Positions 51,521-63,850 of a stretch of 64,000 nt of DNA are shown piece by piece. This DNA comes from Ustulina deusta (Eukaryota; Ascomycota; Sordariomycetes; Xylariales; Xylariaceae). Position 1 is the first letter of the stretch; each line of letters opens with the position of its first letter. Under the pieces are notes generated by a model. The model did not search any database, was not told where the DNA came from, and saw nothing but the letters and a program-made list of their open reading frames with translations. The DNA lies in contig JAJNNX010000017.1 in the NCBI GenBank assembly GCA_023159155.1, positions 868,001-932,000 on the forward strand. Reading direction: 5' to 3'. Made by a program: the position numbers and the translations under genes.

Positions 51521-52624
51521 TTAATTATTTATTTAACTTTAATAAAAACAAATTTTATATAATATTATATAGCTATAAAAAATAAATATTACACAATAAT
51601 AATAACTTAAAAAGTAATATTTATAGCAAAAAAAAAGCTAGAAGTAATAACTAATAAAATATTTATAATAAGTCTAACAGCAGCCCAGCAATATTTAAAA
51701 AACCATATAGCAAAACAAATAACCTTAATAAAACTATTGCTTGCTTTAATAACAAAATAAACAAATTTAACCTTTTTTATAACTTAATTATTAAAAAGCT
51801 TACCAAACTATTTAGCAAAAATAATAAAAAACCTTTTATAGTTAACAGTTTTATATAAAGCTTTAAAACTAAATATATAAATATTATAAAAACTAAAAAT
51901 TAAAAAAAAATATAAAAATTTTTACTTTCTAATAAAGCTAACATTCTAGCTTCTAGGTTTATATTTTTAAATAATAGCTTTAACCTAATAATTATAAAAC
52001 AACTAATAAAACTTAATTAAACAAACTTAATATAAGTTAAATCTAACTATAAAAAAGCTATAAGTAACTTTAATAAATCTATTACCTAGTTTTATACCTA
52101 TTTAAAAAAACGTATTAATAATCTTAAAAAAAAATATTATAAAAAAGTTAATTTAAACGTTATATAAAACAAGCTTAATAACCTAAAAGCTTAATTTAAT
52201 AGTTATAAAATCAAATTTAAGCAATAAAACAAAACTATCGCTAAGCTAACTACTTAAATTAACAAGCTTAACTTTAATAATAATAAAATAACTAAAAAAA
52301 TTAATATTATTAAACTTTAATTATAAAAAACTATACGTACTACCAAAACATATAAAAAAAACGCCAAAAATGCTTTTAAGCAAATAATAAAAGTGCTTAA
52401 CAATTACAAAAGTATTTTTAATAACTATAAAAATATTTTTAATAAAATAAAGCAAAACTTTATTAAGTTAAATAAAATTATAAAAATAATAAAAAAATAT
52501 AAAAACTAGAAAAATTAAAAAAAACAAGTACTACGCGTTATATAACAAAAAAAATTAAAAATATTAAATCATAAAAAGTGTTTATAACCTAGGACAAGTA
52601 GCTTTATTTAAAAAAAAAAACACT

Positions 52625-52789
52625 TAATAAGCATAACTATAAATATATTAGCTATAGTTATAAATATATTTATTATATCTATAAATAGGTAAACATTCTT
52701 ATAATTTTATACTTAGAAAAAAAAAGATCATTTATTTATACTTTATATAATAATTGTTATCTTTAACAAATAACTAAATCGCCGTAACA
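52625..52789 (+). repeat. Right LTR of the Gypsy element
   Basis: 165 bp, preceded by an A-rich polypurine-like tract at about 52610-52620 and followed by the TTATT duplication. Confidence 0.85.
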
Positions 52790-53769
52790 TTATTAATAAA
52801 GTTTAAATTATTTTAATAATATTATTAAATAGTTTTTTAATTAAATAAAAATATATTTTTATTAATTTTTTAATATATTTTTTTAACTAGTTTATAATAT
52901 ATTAAAATTAGCTATTTTTAGTTTAAAACATAATAATATTTTTATTTAGTTTTTTTATTAGTTTATAAACTTAATTATTAAATAAAGCTTTATTTTTTAT
53001 AAACTTACTAAGATTAGTTTTTTATATTTTAGTTTTTTTAGTATAAATAAAATTTAAAGCGCTAAAAAATAAACTAATAAAATAAAAAGCAAATAAAACA
53101 GCAAAACTAAAAAATTTAAAATTAATATTTTTAAATATATTTTTTATTATTAAATTATAATTATTTTTTAAAAGTACTAAAATAAACATATTAAAAAAAT
53201 AGCGCTTTATTTTTTTTATTTATTTAAAAAGTTTTGCTAAAACTAATATAAAATTATAAACCTATATAGCTATAATATTTAGTACTATATTTCTAAATAT
53301 ATTCTTTATTTTAAGTTATTTTAGTTCTAGTTTAGATTTTGTTTTTTTAAGTTTTAATTTTTAATTTTTTTAAAATTTCTTTTTAAATATTAGTTCGTTT
53401 AAAACGTTTATAAAAAAGTTTAATACTTAATTTTTTTTTTTTATTAAAAAAAAGATTTTAAAATTATTTAATAATAAAAAGCTAATTATATTTAAAAATT
53501 AAAATTATTTTAATTATTTAAAAACTAAAAATAAAATAAAAATATTTAAAGTTAAGTTTTTTATAAATTATTAATTTTTAAATAATATAAAAATTAAAAG
53601 TTTTATTAAAATTATATTAAAGTTAAATTTATATTATAAAATATATAATTTTTTATATTAAATATATAACTAAAAAAAAAAGTTTATTTATATTTTATTA
53701 ATTATAATAAAATAAAAAATATATATTTATTAAATATTTATTAATAAATAATTAATAAGCTTAAAGTAG

Positions 53770-54010
53770 TATTATAATTAATTAAATAAATCTTTTATAA
53801 CTAGTTTATTAATATTATAAATAAAAACTCTAAGCTAAAAAAAAAAAAAAAAAAAAAAAATCAGAGTTTATAAAATAGGTAGATATAGACTCTATATATA
53901 TAGCTGCAAAGTTAGGTTGGTCCGTGCGCAGACTTTTTATCTTATTGCTATATAGGTCTAGAGTCCTTGCAGGTCTTGCTAAGACTGTTTAGATTATATT
54001 AACCGTTACA
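53770..54010 (+). repeat. Right LTR of the 38448-54010 element
   Basis: The first 50 bases are fully converted (TATTATAATTAATTAAATAA) while the last 150 are nearly intact (GGTTGGTCCGTGCGCAGA), so RIP damage is uneven within one LTR. Confidence 0.85.
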
Positions 54011-54814
54011 AAAATTAGTTTTATTAATTTATTTTAAATAGTTTAAAGTTCTAAAGCTAGTTTAATTATATTATTTTTATAGGACTTTAAAGTAGTATTG
54101 TTTTATTTATATATTAGTAATTAAAAAATAGTACTGCTATAAAGTTTAAAATTTTTAATAATTTTTGTTTATATAAAAGTAGTAGTATTATAAGAAACTA
54201 TATTAATATGTTTAATTATTGTTTAGATGTTAGGTCCAAATTAATTTTAAATTATTATATAAGTTTTGTTTTCTTTGTTTTTTTAGTTTTTGATTTTTTT
54301 TTAGTAAGTAATAATATTTTTGCTAGTTTATTAAGCAAAAATTAAAGTTTAAGTTTTTTTAAATAAAAGTTATTTATATTTTATTATTAATAAGTATTTA
54401 AATATTTTTTTAATAAATTTAATATAATTTATAAAAAAGTCTATAATAAAAATAGATTTTAAATTTATTAATTTGATTTTGTTTATTATAACTATTTTAT
54501 TAAGCTATTTTTAAATGAGTTTTAAAAACTAAAGCTTTAATATTAAGGTTAAAAATAAAAGTAGTAGTTTTTTGTTTAGATTTTTATATAATAAATAGTA
54601 AGCTTAGTAATACTTAAAAATATATTATTAAAAATATAAAAAAAATAGGTAGAAATACTAGTATTAATATATAGTTAGCTAGTTTAAGTATTATTAAATA
54701 TATAAAAATAAATATAAATATTATTAATTATATAAAAATAATTAGTATAAGCACTACTATATATATAAGTAGTACTAGAGTTAGAAATAAAAAAATAAAA
54801 AAAAATTTTTAAGT

Positions 54815-55101
54815 TGTTGGAATAACTAGCATTAGTTATAACCACATCATGCACCCGCACATTGCGCGGGTGAACGGATGTTTTCGTACAGAGACTATTA
54901 GCTATAAGGACCTTATTTCCTTTTATTGTTTTAGTTCGTACGCTAGTAGAATTTTCTCCTTAAAAGGAATTCTGTTTTATATAAAGCATTCTTTTTTTTT
55001 TTTCTTTTAGTACAAAATTTAGATATAATATAATATAATATATTTTATTAATATATATTTATTTGTTTTTATATATAATATTATATATAACCTATTTAAT
55101 A
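54815..55101 (+). repeat. Left LTR of the Copia element
   Basis: It keeps the GC-rich hairpin CACCCGC/GCGGGTG at about 54851-54872 despite RIP around it. Confidence 0.88.
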
Positions 55102-58100
55102 TTAATTAATAGTTACTAAAGCACTCCTAACCTAACTATAAAAATACTATAAATTAATAAAAATAAAAACAGAGCTAAGCTTTTTATAAATAAAAAAGAT
55201 TTTATATTATATTTTATTTTTTTATTATATAATAATTATTTTTTCTAACCAGTTAACGTATATTATTTAAAAATAAAGCAAATATAACCTTTTTTTCTAA
55301 ATTAATAGGATATTTGCTTATTATATAAAGAACAAAAAGATCTATTTTTTTATTGCATAATATAATTTTTTTTTTAGACTAACAAAGTATTATATAAAAA
55401 AGAAAAAGATAATATATAATTGTGCTACTTTTAACCATATTATTATATAATAGCTAGATAAACTTTTTAACCCCCCCCTCCCCCCCCTTTTACTTTATTA
55501 TGGCATAAAAAGCACTAAGCATTTTGGCGGAGTCTACTAAATCATGCTTGAACTTTATATACAAAAAACTTACTAAAAATATTAGTATTAATACAAAAAT
55601 TATATAAAACTATATTAATTTTAATTTTTAGGATAAAAACTTTAATAAATTTTATATAAGTAAAATTATAATAAATATATAGTTTACTTATTAATTTATT
55701 AAATACTAAAATATAAAAAGGTCTAGATAGCTATTCTAAAAAGTGTTTAAAAAAAACTTTAAAGAATAAACAGCAGATTATTTTTATACGATCTATTAAA
55801 ACATACATGCAAAATTTATAATAATAATTAAAAAAAAAAGCGTATAAAAGCTAGTTAAAAAAAACATAGCTTATAAACAATTTATTACAATTATACAAAA
55901 CAAATTTAAGATTATTAAATCTCTAAGATCTCCAACCTAAACAGCCCAAATATCTATTATATAACAACTATTAGTTTTTTTTATACCTAGCTAATAACTC
56001 CGAGCTACCCCCTAAAAAACCCCTTAGCTTACCCCAACCCTTTAACCTATTATACAAACAGAACCAAGACCAGAAATCAGACAACTAGAACTTATACAGC
56101 CTGAACTAATACCTATCCAGAATATATAATTCTAACCCCGTAAAGACTAGAACTTTAAGCATATATAACTAATTATAAAAGCCTAGCATATACTAGAAAT
56201 AATATATAATTATATACTAAAGGTAAGCTATAAACTAAATTTCTAACTAGTATATAAATACTTTATAGTTTATAACTTTTTTTAAACCCCTATACTATAA
56301 GCATACTTTTATATAATATTAAAACCTATATTAAATAGCTTTTTTTTAGATTTACCTTTTATAAGGAACATATAAAACAGACTACTCTTATTTAAAAAGT
56401 ATACTATTTTCCTAAAAATATAAAAAAAAAAAAAGAACTATATAAGCTATTTATACAACTTATTTTATAATAAGGCATGCTTATTTATAGATATTTATCA
56501 ATAGTTCAAAATAATAAAAAATTAATACTATATTATATTTTTAAGTATTTTAGAAAACTTTACAAAAAAATATTATATATATTATATTAAACCAGAAAAA
56601 ATATAATACAAAATCTATTATATAATAAATAATTATTTTAATAATAATATAAATTATAACTAGTACTAAGCCAACTAGACTTTGATTATATTTATATAAA
56701 TAAAATAAAAAAACTTAAAATCAGCACTACATAAGGTACTAAAACTTATAATTAATAAACTTACAAAAATATAGCAAGCACTTAACGCAAGCTACTAAAA
56801 AGAAATCTAACTAGGCATAACTATTATACAAGCGTATTAAAAAGTACCCGAACTAGCTATAATACTTATACTCTAAAAGCTAATATGCAAAGGTTTCTTT
56901 TCTAACCTCTAAGTATATATTCGGGTAGCAACAGACAATATACCGAAACATTTTATATAAAAAAACAATAATGCTTATTTTACCAATAAAAAGTATAACC
57001 AAAGTTATTATACAAAAGGCTACCGATTTAGATTTTCTAGATCATTAAGCAAACTAAACATATAACAAAACTACTTAAAAAACTAGAACTTTAAAAACAA
57101 CCATATAAACAAAAAATACTTTATATACCAAAAGGAAAAATATTAATTAATAAAATATACCCCCTAAAAACAAGCTTATATAAAAAACTAATATTTTAAT
57201 TTATATAAAATAATATATAATATTAAACTTATATTTAAAAAGTTCTTAATATATTTAATAAAATATAAAAAATACCTAAAATTAGATAAAAATAATAAAA
57301 ATATAAATAAAAAATTTAAAAACTAGTTTACCTAATTTCTAATAAATAATATATTTATATACTATACAACTAGAAAAAATATCTAAAACTACAAAATAGA
57401 TATTCTATCTAATTAGTTTACCCTAAATAATTAGTATTATATAGAATACTAAAGCAAATTATAAAATATAAACGCTTTAAATTATTTAATAGTAGGAAAA
57501 ATATAACTAAAAGCCTATATTAGATTATACCTTTATACAAAGGTTAATTAGACACTAAGAACTATATATATTAAGTTTAGTAGTAATAGTATAATCTTAG
57601 CTATAAATACTATACAAATAAAAAATACCCTTAGTATAACAATATATTATATTTTAAACAGCCCAACACTATTTTTGTTTTTTTTTAAAAATACCGATTG
57701 CCTACAAATATACTTTAATAATATAAAAAATATTATTATATAAAGAAATAATAAGATTATTTTTGTTATATATAAATAGGAATATTTATTTTTTAATATT
57801 AGATTATACAAAGCTAGCATATTTTTTATAAAAATAGAACTATAACAGCTTTACTACTAATTTAGATACTTTTATATAAAAAAACTATACAAAATGTTTA
57901 GTTATACAAGATATAATATTAATTATTTAATTTTAAAAAAGATCTAAAAGTTTTATTATTATTACTAGTTATATAAATAAATACTCTAATATTTTAAGTT
58001 TTTAATTAAAAATAATTATAATTTTAATTATAAAATAATAATTAATATTATATAAATAAATAATAAATAAGTCTTTTATATAATTAATATTACTATATTG

Positions 58101-60674
58101 TTCTAAGCAGTAATATTTTTTAAATTAATATTTATACAAAATATTTAAAAAACATTATATAAATATTAGATTAATATATATTAAAAACCTTTTAATAATA
58201 TTATATATAACCTAAGTATAAACTTTTTATTTAAAAAATTTTAGAACTAAGCTAGGATTATAAACTTTTAGTATTGCGCAATACCTATTAAGGCATACTA
58301 GATAATAAACAAAATCGAAAAGGCATACGGCCTATTCTATTATATATATAATATATTAAAAACTAAAATTAATTATTGTACAAAAAATAAATTAATTTTA
58401 TAAATAATAATTAAAGCTCTGAATAATACTGCTAGGCTAAATAGCCTTATACTAACCCTTTTGGTCTTTAGAGCATACCTTAAAGTTAACTAGAATTTAC
58501 CCCTTTTATTTAATATTATATAAAAAATAAAAGCTATAAAAAAAGCTATAAAAATATTGTATAAAAAAAAAACAAAAATTAAAATTAATTGTATAATTAA
58601 TTAGTATAACAGACTAGTTTTATATAATATATTATTGCTTTTTTTTTAAAGTAAAGTTCTAGTATAGCAGAAAAAAAAAAGCTAAAATAAACTATATAAA
58701 ATAAAATCTATTAAAAAGTTAAATATAATTATTAATTTAATAAATAGCTTAATATAGTTCAAATAGACCTAAGTTAAGCTTTATTACTATATAACTAAAA
58801 AAATACTCTTAAATAATTAGAACAAAAAGGCAGAAAATATATAACCTTTTTAAAAACCTAATATAAAAAAAAAACAAGGATACTTCCGGAAAGCTATATA
58901 ATTTTTTATAACCTTTATATAATAAATTAGATATTATAGAAATTAATAACCTTATTGCACAAAATATATTTTAGTTTATAAAATATAATCTAGCTAAGCA
59001 TAACAATACTTAGATTTTTAAGTTTTAGCTTATATAAAAGATCAAAAAAAAAACAACTAAGCTATATAAAAAGTCCTAACTTGTTATATAAAGCTATAAC
59101 AATAAAAATAAAAAAATAGTCTTTACTTAGTTGCCTACAATTTAGCAGATAAACTAGTAACTATTCTTTATACTAGGCCTTTTTTTAATCTATAACTTTA
59201 ATATTTTAAGCAAGCTTTAAAATATTATATAGGTATACATACAATCAAAAAACAAACTAGCTAAAAAAATTATTATATAACTGTTATTCGAACTAAAATT
59301 AAAATATTTTAACAAAATAATTTTTTAAATTATATAACTACTATATAGACTTGCAGAATTAGAGCTATACTAGTTCAAAATATATTATTAGTACTACTGC
59401 AAAAAACTAAAAATAACTATTTTTATATATAACTTATATTTTTTGTTTATAAAGAACCTATTGTACAACTTTAGTATTACTAGCTTATAGACAGACAATA
59501 TATTTAGTTTTACAACTCTAGGCTTTTTAAAAAAAAAAAAATATAAACTTTAACAAGCTAAATTTTATACAAAACTAAAAAAAACATTTCAGCAAAACTA
59601 CCCTATAAAGTTTAATAATAAACAAATTATATTATTATCCGAAAAGAAAATCACTTTAACCTAGAAAAGCCAAACAAACCAATTAGACCTAGTTAACTCT
59701 TATATAGCTAACTTTGCTTAGCAATATATTTTGTAATAAGCAAAAGAAATATATATTAGCAGTATCTACTAGCTAGAAACAGCGTACAACCTATATATTA
59801 CTGCCTAAATAATAAACCCTATACTATATAACGTTAAAAATTTAAACAAAAAAATTTAATAATAAATAAATAACTATAACTACGGCTTAACGTTTATACT
59901 ATTTAACTTATACTATATAAAACTATTTATTTTTATAAATAGATTATTTATAAATAATATAAATATAACTTTCTAGTTCGGATTTATTATTATACTAGGC
60001 ATAAAACACTATATAAAAGAAAATTTAAGCTTTAAAATTAAAAGTAATATTATATACTAAAACTTAAATAAATATAAACAAATAACTAAAAGCATACTTA
60101 TAAATAAGTTATATAGCATAATTAATAGATTTAATAATATTATTACTTTTTATATAATACTTTAAAAAATCACAGCCTTACTAGAATTACTTCTAATCTT
60201 AACTGTTTTATGTTTAAATTTAAAATTATTATATAATTGCTTAATAAAACTAGATATAATACAAAAAAAATAGTTAATAATCAATATTATATCTTTTTAT
60301 AAGTTATATAAAAAAAAAAAAAATTTTAAAATATAATAAATTAATAAAAAAAACAACCTAACTAATATGTTTATAAAACAAACATTAAACCAGATATTAG
60401 AAACTTTTGTTTTAATAAATAAACTGATTATATAAATTAAAATATTTATTAAACAAATATAAAAAGTTATTATATAAGCATAATATTTATAAAAAAAAAA
60501 AAAGTTAAAATAATAAAAATAATATACAATATATTAACTCTAAATAAAAACAATATAAACCCTACTTTATTCCTTTTTAAGTATTTATTTTTTTATTATA
60601 TAACTAAAAACCTCCCCTCTTTTTATAAAACCTTTTTTTTTTTATATATAGTGACTGTATTAAGCACTATGTAA

Positions 60675-60908
60675 TTGCCACACATATACAGCGCAAGTGT
60701 TATATTAGAATCTGATAATCTAGCAATAGCTATAAAACAGGAAGCTACTACAGGCTATACAGGCATTTTATATGTAAGCAGCAATAGTAGTACTACGCAA
60801 CTAGATAAGAACCGTACAAAGGTAACTTTTGTAACAAAAAATTTACGCAATTACAAGCGTAAGCAGCTTAATCAACAATACCCAAATCTAAATATTAACC
60901 GAAGGTAG
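60675..60908 (+). other. 77-codon open frame in a lightly mutated island
   Basis: This open frame of 77 codons (no ATG is visible; the first codon is a near-cognate) contains SVILESDNLAIAIKQEATTG and ends in a basic tail (NYKRKQLNQQYPNLNINRR). Almost no other open frame of this length survives in the 37-kb island. It lies between Copia pol and the right LTR. I do not recognise it. It could be the end of a third retroelement frame or chance. Confidence 0.25.
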
Positions 60909-61139
60909 AGCAGTAACCTAAGCTTTATTAGCCTACATATAAAAAGCTAATATATTAGTAACATATATAAATATACTATATAAAGCAAGAATAAATATTT
61001 ATATTAATATATAACACAGCAAAAAAGCAATAATTATTTGGATTGTTTATTAGTAGTAATATAACGTTATATCTAGGCTCCTATTTAATAATAATAAGCA
61101 CGTAACTATTATTATTAAACAGCTAGATAGTATCTATTA

Positions 61140-61145
61140 TATAAG

Positions 61146-61178
<33 letters not shown>

Positions 61179-61215
61179 GTATAAGTGCGGATATATATAT
61201 ATATATATATATATA
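61140..61215. repeat. Two (AT)n microsatellites
   Basis: Runs of alternating AT at about 61147-61171 and 61191-61213 are separated by GTATATGTATAAGTGCGG. Confidence 0.9.
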
Positions 61216-61321
61216 AAGACGGACCAATATATAAAGCAATAGATTATAAAAGTAATAAAGAACAAAAGATAGCAAAGAACTCAAGTGCCTTTTATACTTG
61301 GGCTCCTCTACACACAAGCTA

Positions 61322-61450
61322 ATATATACCTGCCTACCTTTATATTTCTGCTATATAAAATAACGTATACCTATTTACTACTTCTGCGTTCTTTTTATAT
61401 AAAACAATATATACCTGCTTACTTTTATGTTTTTTTTATATAAAAAATAT
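61322..61450. repeat. Three degenerate copies of a roughly 43-bp tandem unit
   Basis: Each copy starts TATACCTG or TATACCTA, runs through a T-rich centre (TTTCTGC or TTCTTTT) and ends TATATAAAA. It lies inside the Copia element, upstream of the right LTR. Confidence 0.6.
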
Positions 61451-61855
61451 TTATTAACTCAGCTATACATATATTATACCAAAAGCTTTAATTAACAACT
61501 ACCTATATAAAGCCCACCGACCAGACAAGCCAGCTAATTATAAACCTTGCTAATGCACAGATTAAGGGCACCCGGTTTAGCTTTAACCCGGATGGCTACC
61601 AAATAACCCCTAGCCTATATTTTTAGCTAATTATATAGCTAAAATATTAGCTTTGCAATCCTGCTTTTTGTAATTATATTTAGAACAAATAACTAAATAA
61701 TTTAGCTGTTATACGCAAAGCTAGATTACTAATCTAATTAATACATTTATTAAATAAAATATTATACATATATTTTAGTTAATTATATAATATATAATTA
61801 CTTTTTTTTTTTTTTTATATAACAAGCAGTTATAACCAAAAAAAAAAATAGCTAG

Positions 61856-62141
61856 TATTAGAATAACTAGTATTAGTTATAACTATATTATACACCCGCG
61901 TATCGCGCGGGTGAACGGATATCTTTATATAAAGACTATCGGCTGTAAGGACTTTATTTCTTTTTATTATTTTAGCTTGTACGCTAGCAGAATTTTTTTT
62001 TTAAAAGGAATTCTATTTCGTACGAAGCATTTTTTTTTTTTCTCTTTTAGTACAGGATTTAAATATAGTACAATACAGTACATTCTATTAACGCGCGTTT
62101 ATTTGCTTTTACATACAATATCGTACACAGCCTATTCAATA
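61856..62141 (+). repeat. Right LTR of the Copia element
   Basis: It has the same hairpin, here CACCCGCG/CGCGGGTG at about 61893-61913, and a less damaged 3' half (AACGCGCGTTTATTTGC). It is preceded by an A-rich tract. Confidence 0.88.
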
Positions 62142-62902
62142 TAAGTAATAATTTTAAAACTAAAAAAGTTTAATTTGTTTAAAAATAAAAAAAAGTAGTA
62201 ATATAAGTTATAGATTTAGTAATAAATCGTAAAATAAAATATTATTAAATAAAAAAAAATTATTTTTAGATTTATTTATAAATTAATTAAATAAAGCAGT
62301 AATTAATTTAGTAATAAAATATAAAAAATTGTTTTTATTAAAAAGTTTAAAAGTAAAAAAATAAAAGAGTAGTTTTAATTTAAAGAAATATTGTTTAATA
62401 TTTAAAAATATTATATTTTTTGTTTTATTTAAATAAATAAATTATAAATGTTTAAAAATAAAATAGCTAGTAATAAAAACTTTTTTTGTTAAGCTTAGTA
62501 TTAATAAAGTTTTATAATTAAAATATTTAATAAGTAGTTAAAGTTAAAAATTTAATAGTTAAATTATATTATAATGTTTTAAGTTAGTTTTATTTTATAA
62601 AAATAATAAAAAAGATAAATAATGTTAAAATTTTTATTTGTTTGTTATATTAAAAATTATATAAGTTAAATAAAATATTTATATATTATATAACGTTTAT
62701 AAAATAGGTAAAATAAATTAGTTTTTGTTTAAAATTAATATTTTTATTTAATATTAAAACGTTTTAGAAAGTTTTATTATAGCAAAAAATCGGAAAAATA
62801 TTTATAAAAAGTTATAAGTCTATTAATATTTAAATTAAACAAAACTATTAAGTAGTGTTTATATTAAAAATAATATAGGTAAATTATTTTAAGCTTATAA
62901 TT

Positions 62903-63052
62903 TATTAAAATAAGTAGATACGTATATAAGTAAATAGAATATTTTATATATTTAGGATAATTAAAAAAAAAAATTAAGAACTAAGGGTCCGGGGGAATCT
63001 AGTAATACATATAGTCAGAAGATAGAGTGTACCTAATCTCCACATTCCAACA
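62903..63052. repeat. Right LTR of the outer element
   Basis: 150 bp. The outer end CATTCCAACA is intact while the inner part is heavily converted to A/T. It is followed by the target duplication ATGCG. Confidence 0.88.
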
Positions 63053-63057
63053 ATGCG

Positions 63058-63850
63058 GTCAAGGACATCCCAGCAATAACGCTTATTATGTTGTCTGCGT
63101 TGATAGTACAAGGCGATGCCACCGTGAGCAACGTGGCTGATATTTGGCCCCTATACGATCATACAAATGCCGGTTAGTTGTTCGCCACTTACCCACTATA
63201 TTGCTGTCTGTAGGCATGGGGCATAAACCGGTGAAGCTTATTAAAGAATCCATGCAGACGTGTGCATAAAGTCTTTTTTTTTTTTTTTTGGTGTCAGTCG
63301 CGACACTCAAGATAATATGGGCTAACGAATAAGAAATGGTGACGCCGGATTCAGATAACCCCCCCGCCCCGACCCTCGCAAAACCCGCTAAAGTTGCCAC
63401 CAGATGGCCCGGAGGCGGTCGGTTGGCGCCCCACATTGCGATTAAGTAGAGACCGTAAACCCGCGAGCTGATGTACTGTGCCCATCGGACCGGCCCGTCT
63501 TGCATTAGTCCCCCTACCGACTTACTCATACATATGCAGTGGCGAAGAACCCGTATTTCTAGATACTACCCTACCTATCCTGAGATCGACAGTCGGCGAG
63601 AATGAAAACAAATGAGAACCGTCCATTTCAAATATTTGCTTTTTCTGCTTCATGTCACGAACTGACCTGCATAGAATTTGTGTCATTTCGTGACTTCAGT
63701 CTCGCCTGAAACTTCCCTTCTTGTCTCGCCTCCTCAACGCCACTTCTCTTCGACCGGCGTGATGTTCCCAATATCGCCCTGCGTGTGGCCGACGTGGGGT
63801 GGCTTGAAACATCCTCCAGAAGGCCTGGCTAGGGCATGTGCCTATCACTA
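63058..63850. other. Right flank of the island, no convincing gene
   Basis: Normal base composition returns immediately after the target duplication. A 147-codon minus-strand frame at 63086-63529 has no recognisable motif, contains a lysine run encoded by a homopolymer at about 63272-63289, and is probably not a gene. A T18 run lies there. Confidence 0.45.

Larger units (their letters stand above)
43308..52789 (+). mobile_element. Ty3/Gypsy LTR retrotransposon, RIP-degraded
   Basis: LTRs of 165 bp lie at 43308-43472 and 52625-52789, with a TAATAGGCATAAC start (TG damaged to TA) and CGCCGTAACA end. Target duplications TTATT are at 43303-43307 and 52790-52794. At about 49150-49320 the plus strand encodes a damaged integrase core, with TIDFI followed by spaced residues resembling the Gypsy pattern (MDFI..LP.S...Y..ILVV.DR.TK). 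The length of 9.5 kb is above the usual 5-7 kb, so there may be an extra reading frame or a further insertion downstream of pol (about 50.6-52.5 kb). (AAT)n microsatellites occur near 51090 and 51490. No frame is open. Confidence 0.82.
38448..54010 (+). mobile_element. LTR retrotransposon split by a Gypsy element
   Basis: LTRs at 38448-38692 (245 bp) and 53770-54010 (241 bp) are direct repeats. Intact versions start TGTTACGATCAG and end CCGTTACA. Target duplications AAAAT lie at 38443-38447 and 54011-54015. Removing the nested insertion 43308-52789 leaves about 6.1 kb, a plausible full element. The internal sequence of 38693-43307 is the reverse complement of 31787-35537 in the neighbouring element, which explains a large inverted symmetry in this part of the island. 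RIP has destroyed all frames, so I cannot place its domains or prove strand. Strand is arbitrary relative to the LTR shown. Confidence 0.82.
54815..62141 (+). mobile_element. Ty1/Copia LTR retrotransposon, RIP-degraded
   Basis: LTRs lie at 54815-55101 and 61856-62141 (about 287 bp), with TGTTGGAATAAC start and TTCAATA end (CA damaged). Target duplications TAAGT are at 54810-54814 and 62142-62146. Near 59300-60000 the plus strand carries damaged Copia reverse transcriptase/RNase H: a YRQT stretch (from QTDD), KEIYISSIYQLEAAY (from the gAYIASICQPEA region), and NNINITF then FGFIIILG (from ANNxDLxSQIGFIIxL). These fix superfamily and direction. The total of 7.3 kb includes a 1.2-kb segment (60.65-61.85 kb) between pol and the right LTR that is less mutated than the rest. 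Confidence 0.88.
25819..63052. mobile_element. Outer LTR retrotransposon, RIP-degraded, host of the nest
   Basis: LTRs at 25819-25968 and 62903-63052 (150 bp each) start TG and end CA in their less damaged copies. They are flanked by identical 5-bp duplications ATGCG (25814-25818 and 63053-63057). The two LTRs differ almost only by transitions: TGTCAAGATAAG against TATTAAAATAAG. The element is interrupted at 28483-35769, 38448-54010 and 54815-62141. Its own sequence sums to about 7.0 kb, a normal size. The reverse strand gives an LTR start TGTTGGAATG, common in Ty1/Copia, with a purine-rich stretch just inside the left LTR, so it may be in minus orientation. No open coding frame survives, so superfamily and orientation are inference. 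Confidence 0.85.

Noticed and set aside
25819..63052. A centromere or a giant cargo-carrying transposon
   Set aside because: The AT richness is fully explained by nested LTR elements with matching target duplications and RIP. No captain recombinase or cargo gene is seen.
63086..63529. 147-codon minus-strand frame as a gene
   Set aside because: No motif, a lysine run encoded by a homopolymer, and no splice or promoter support.
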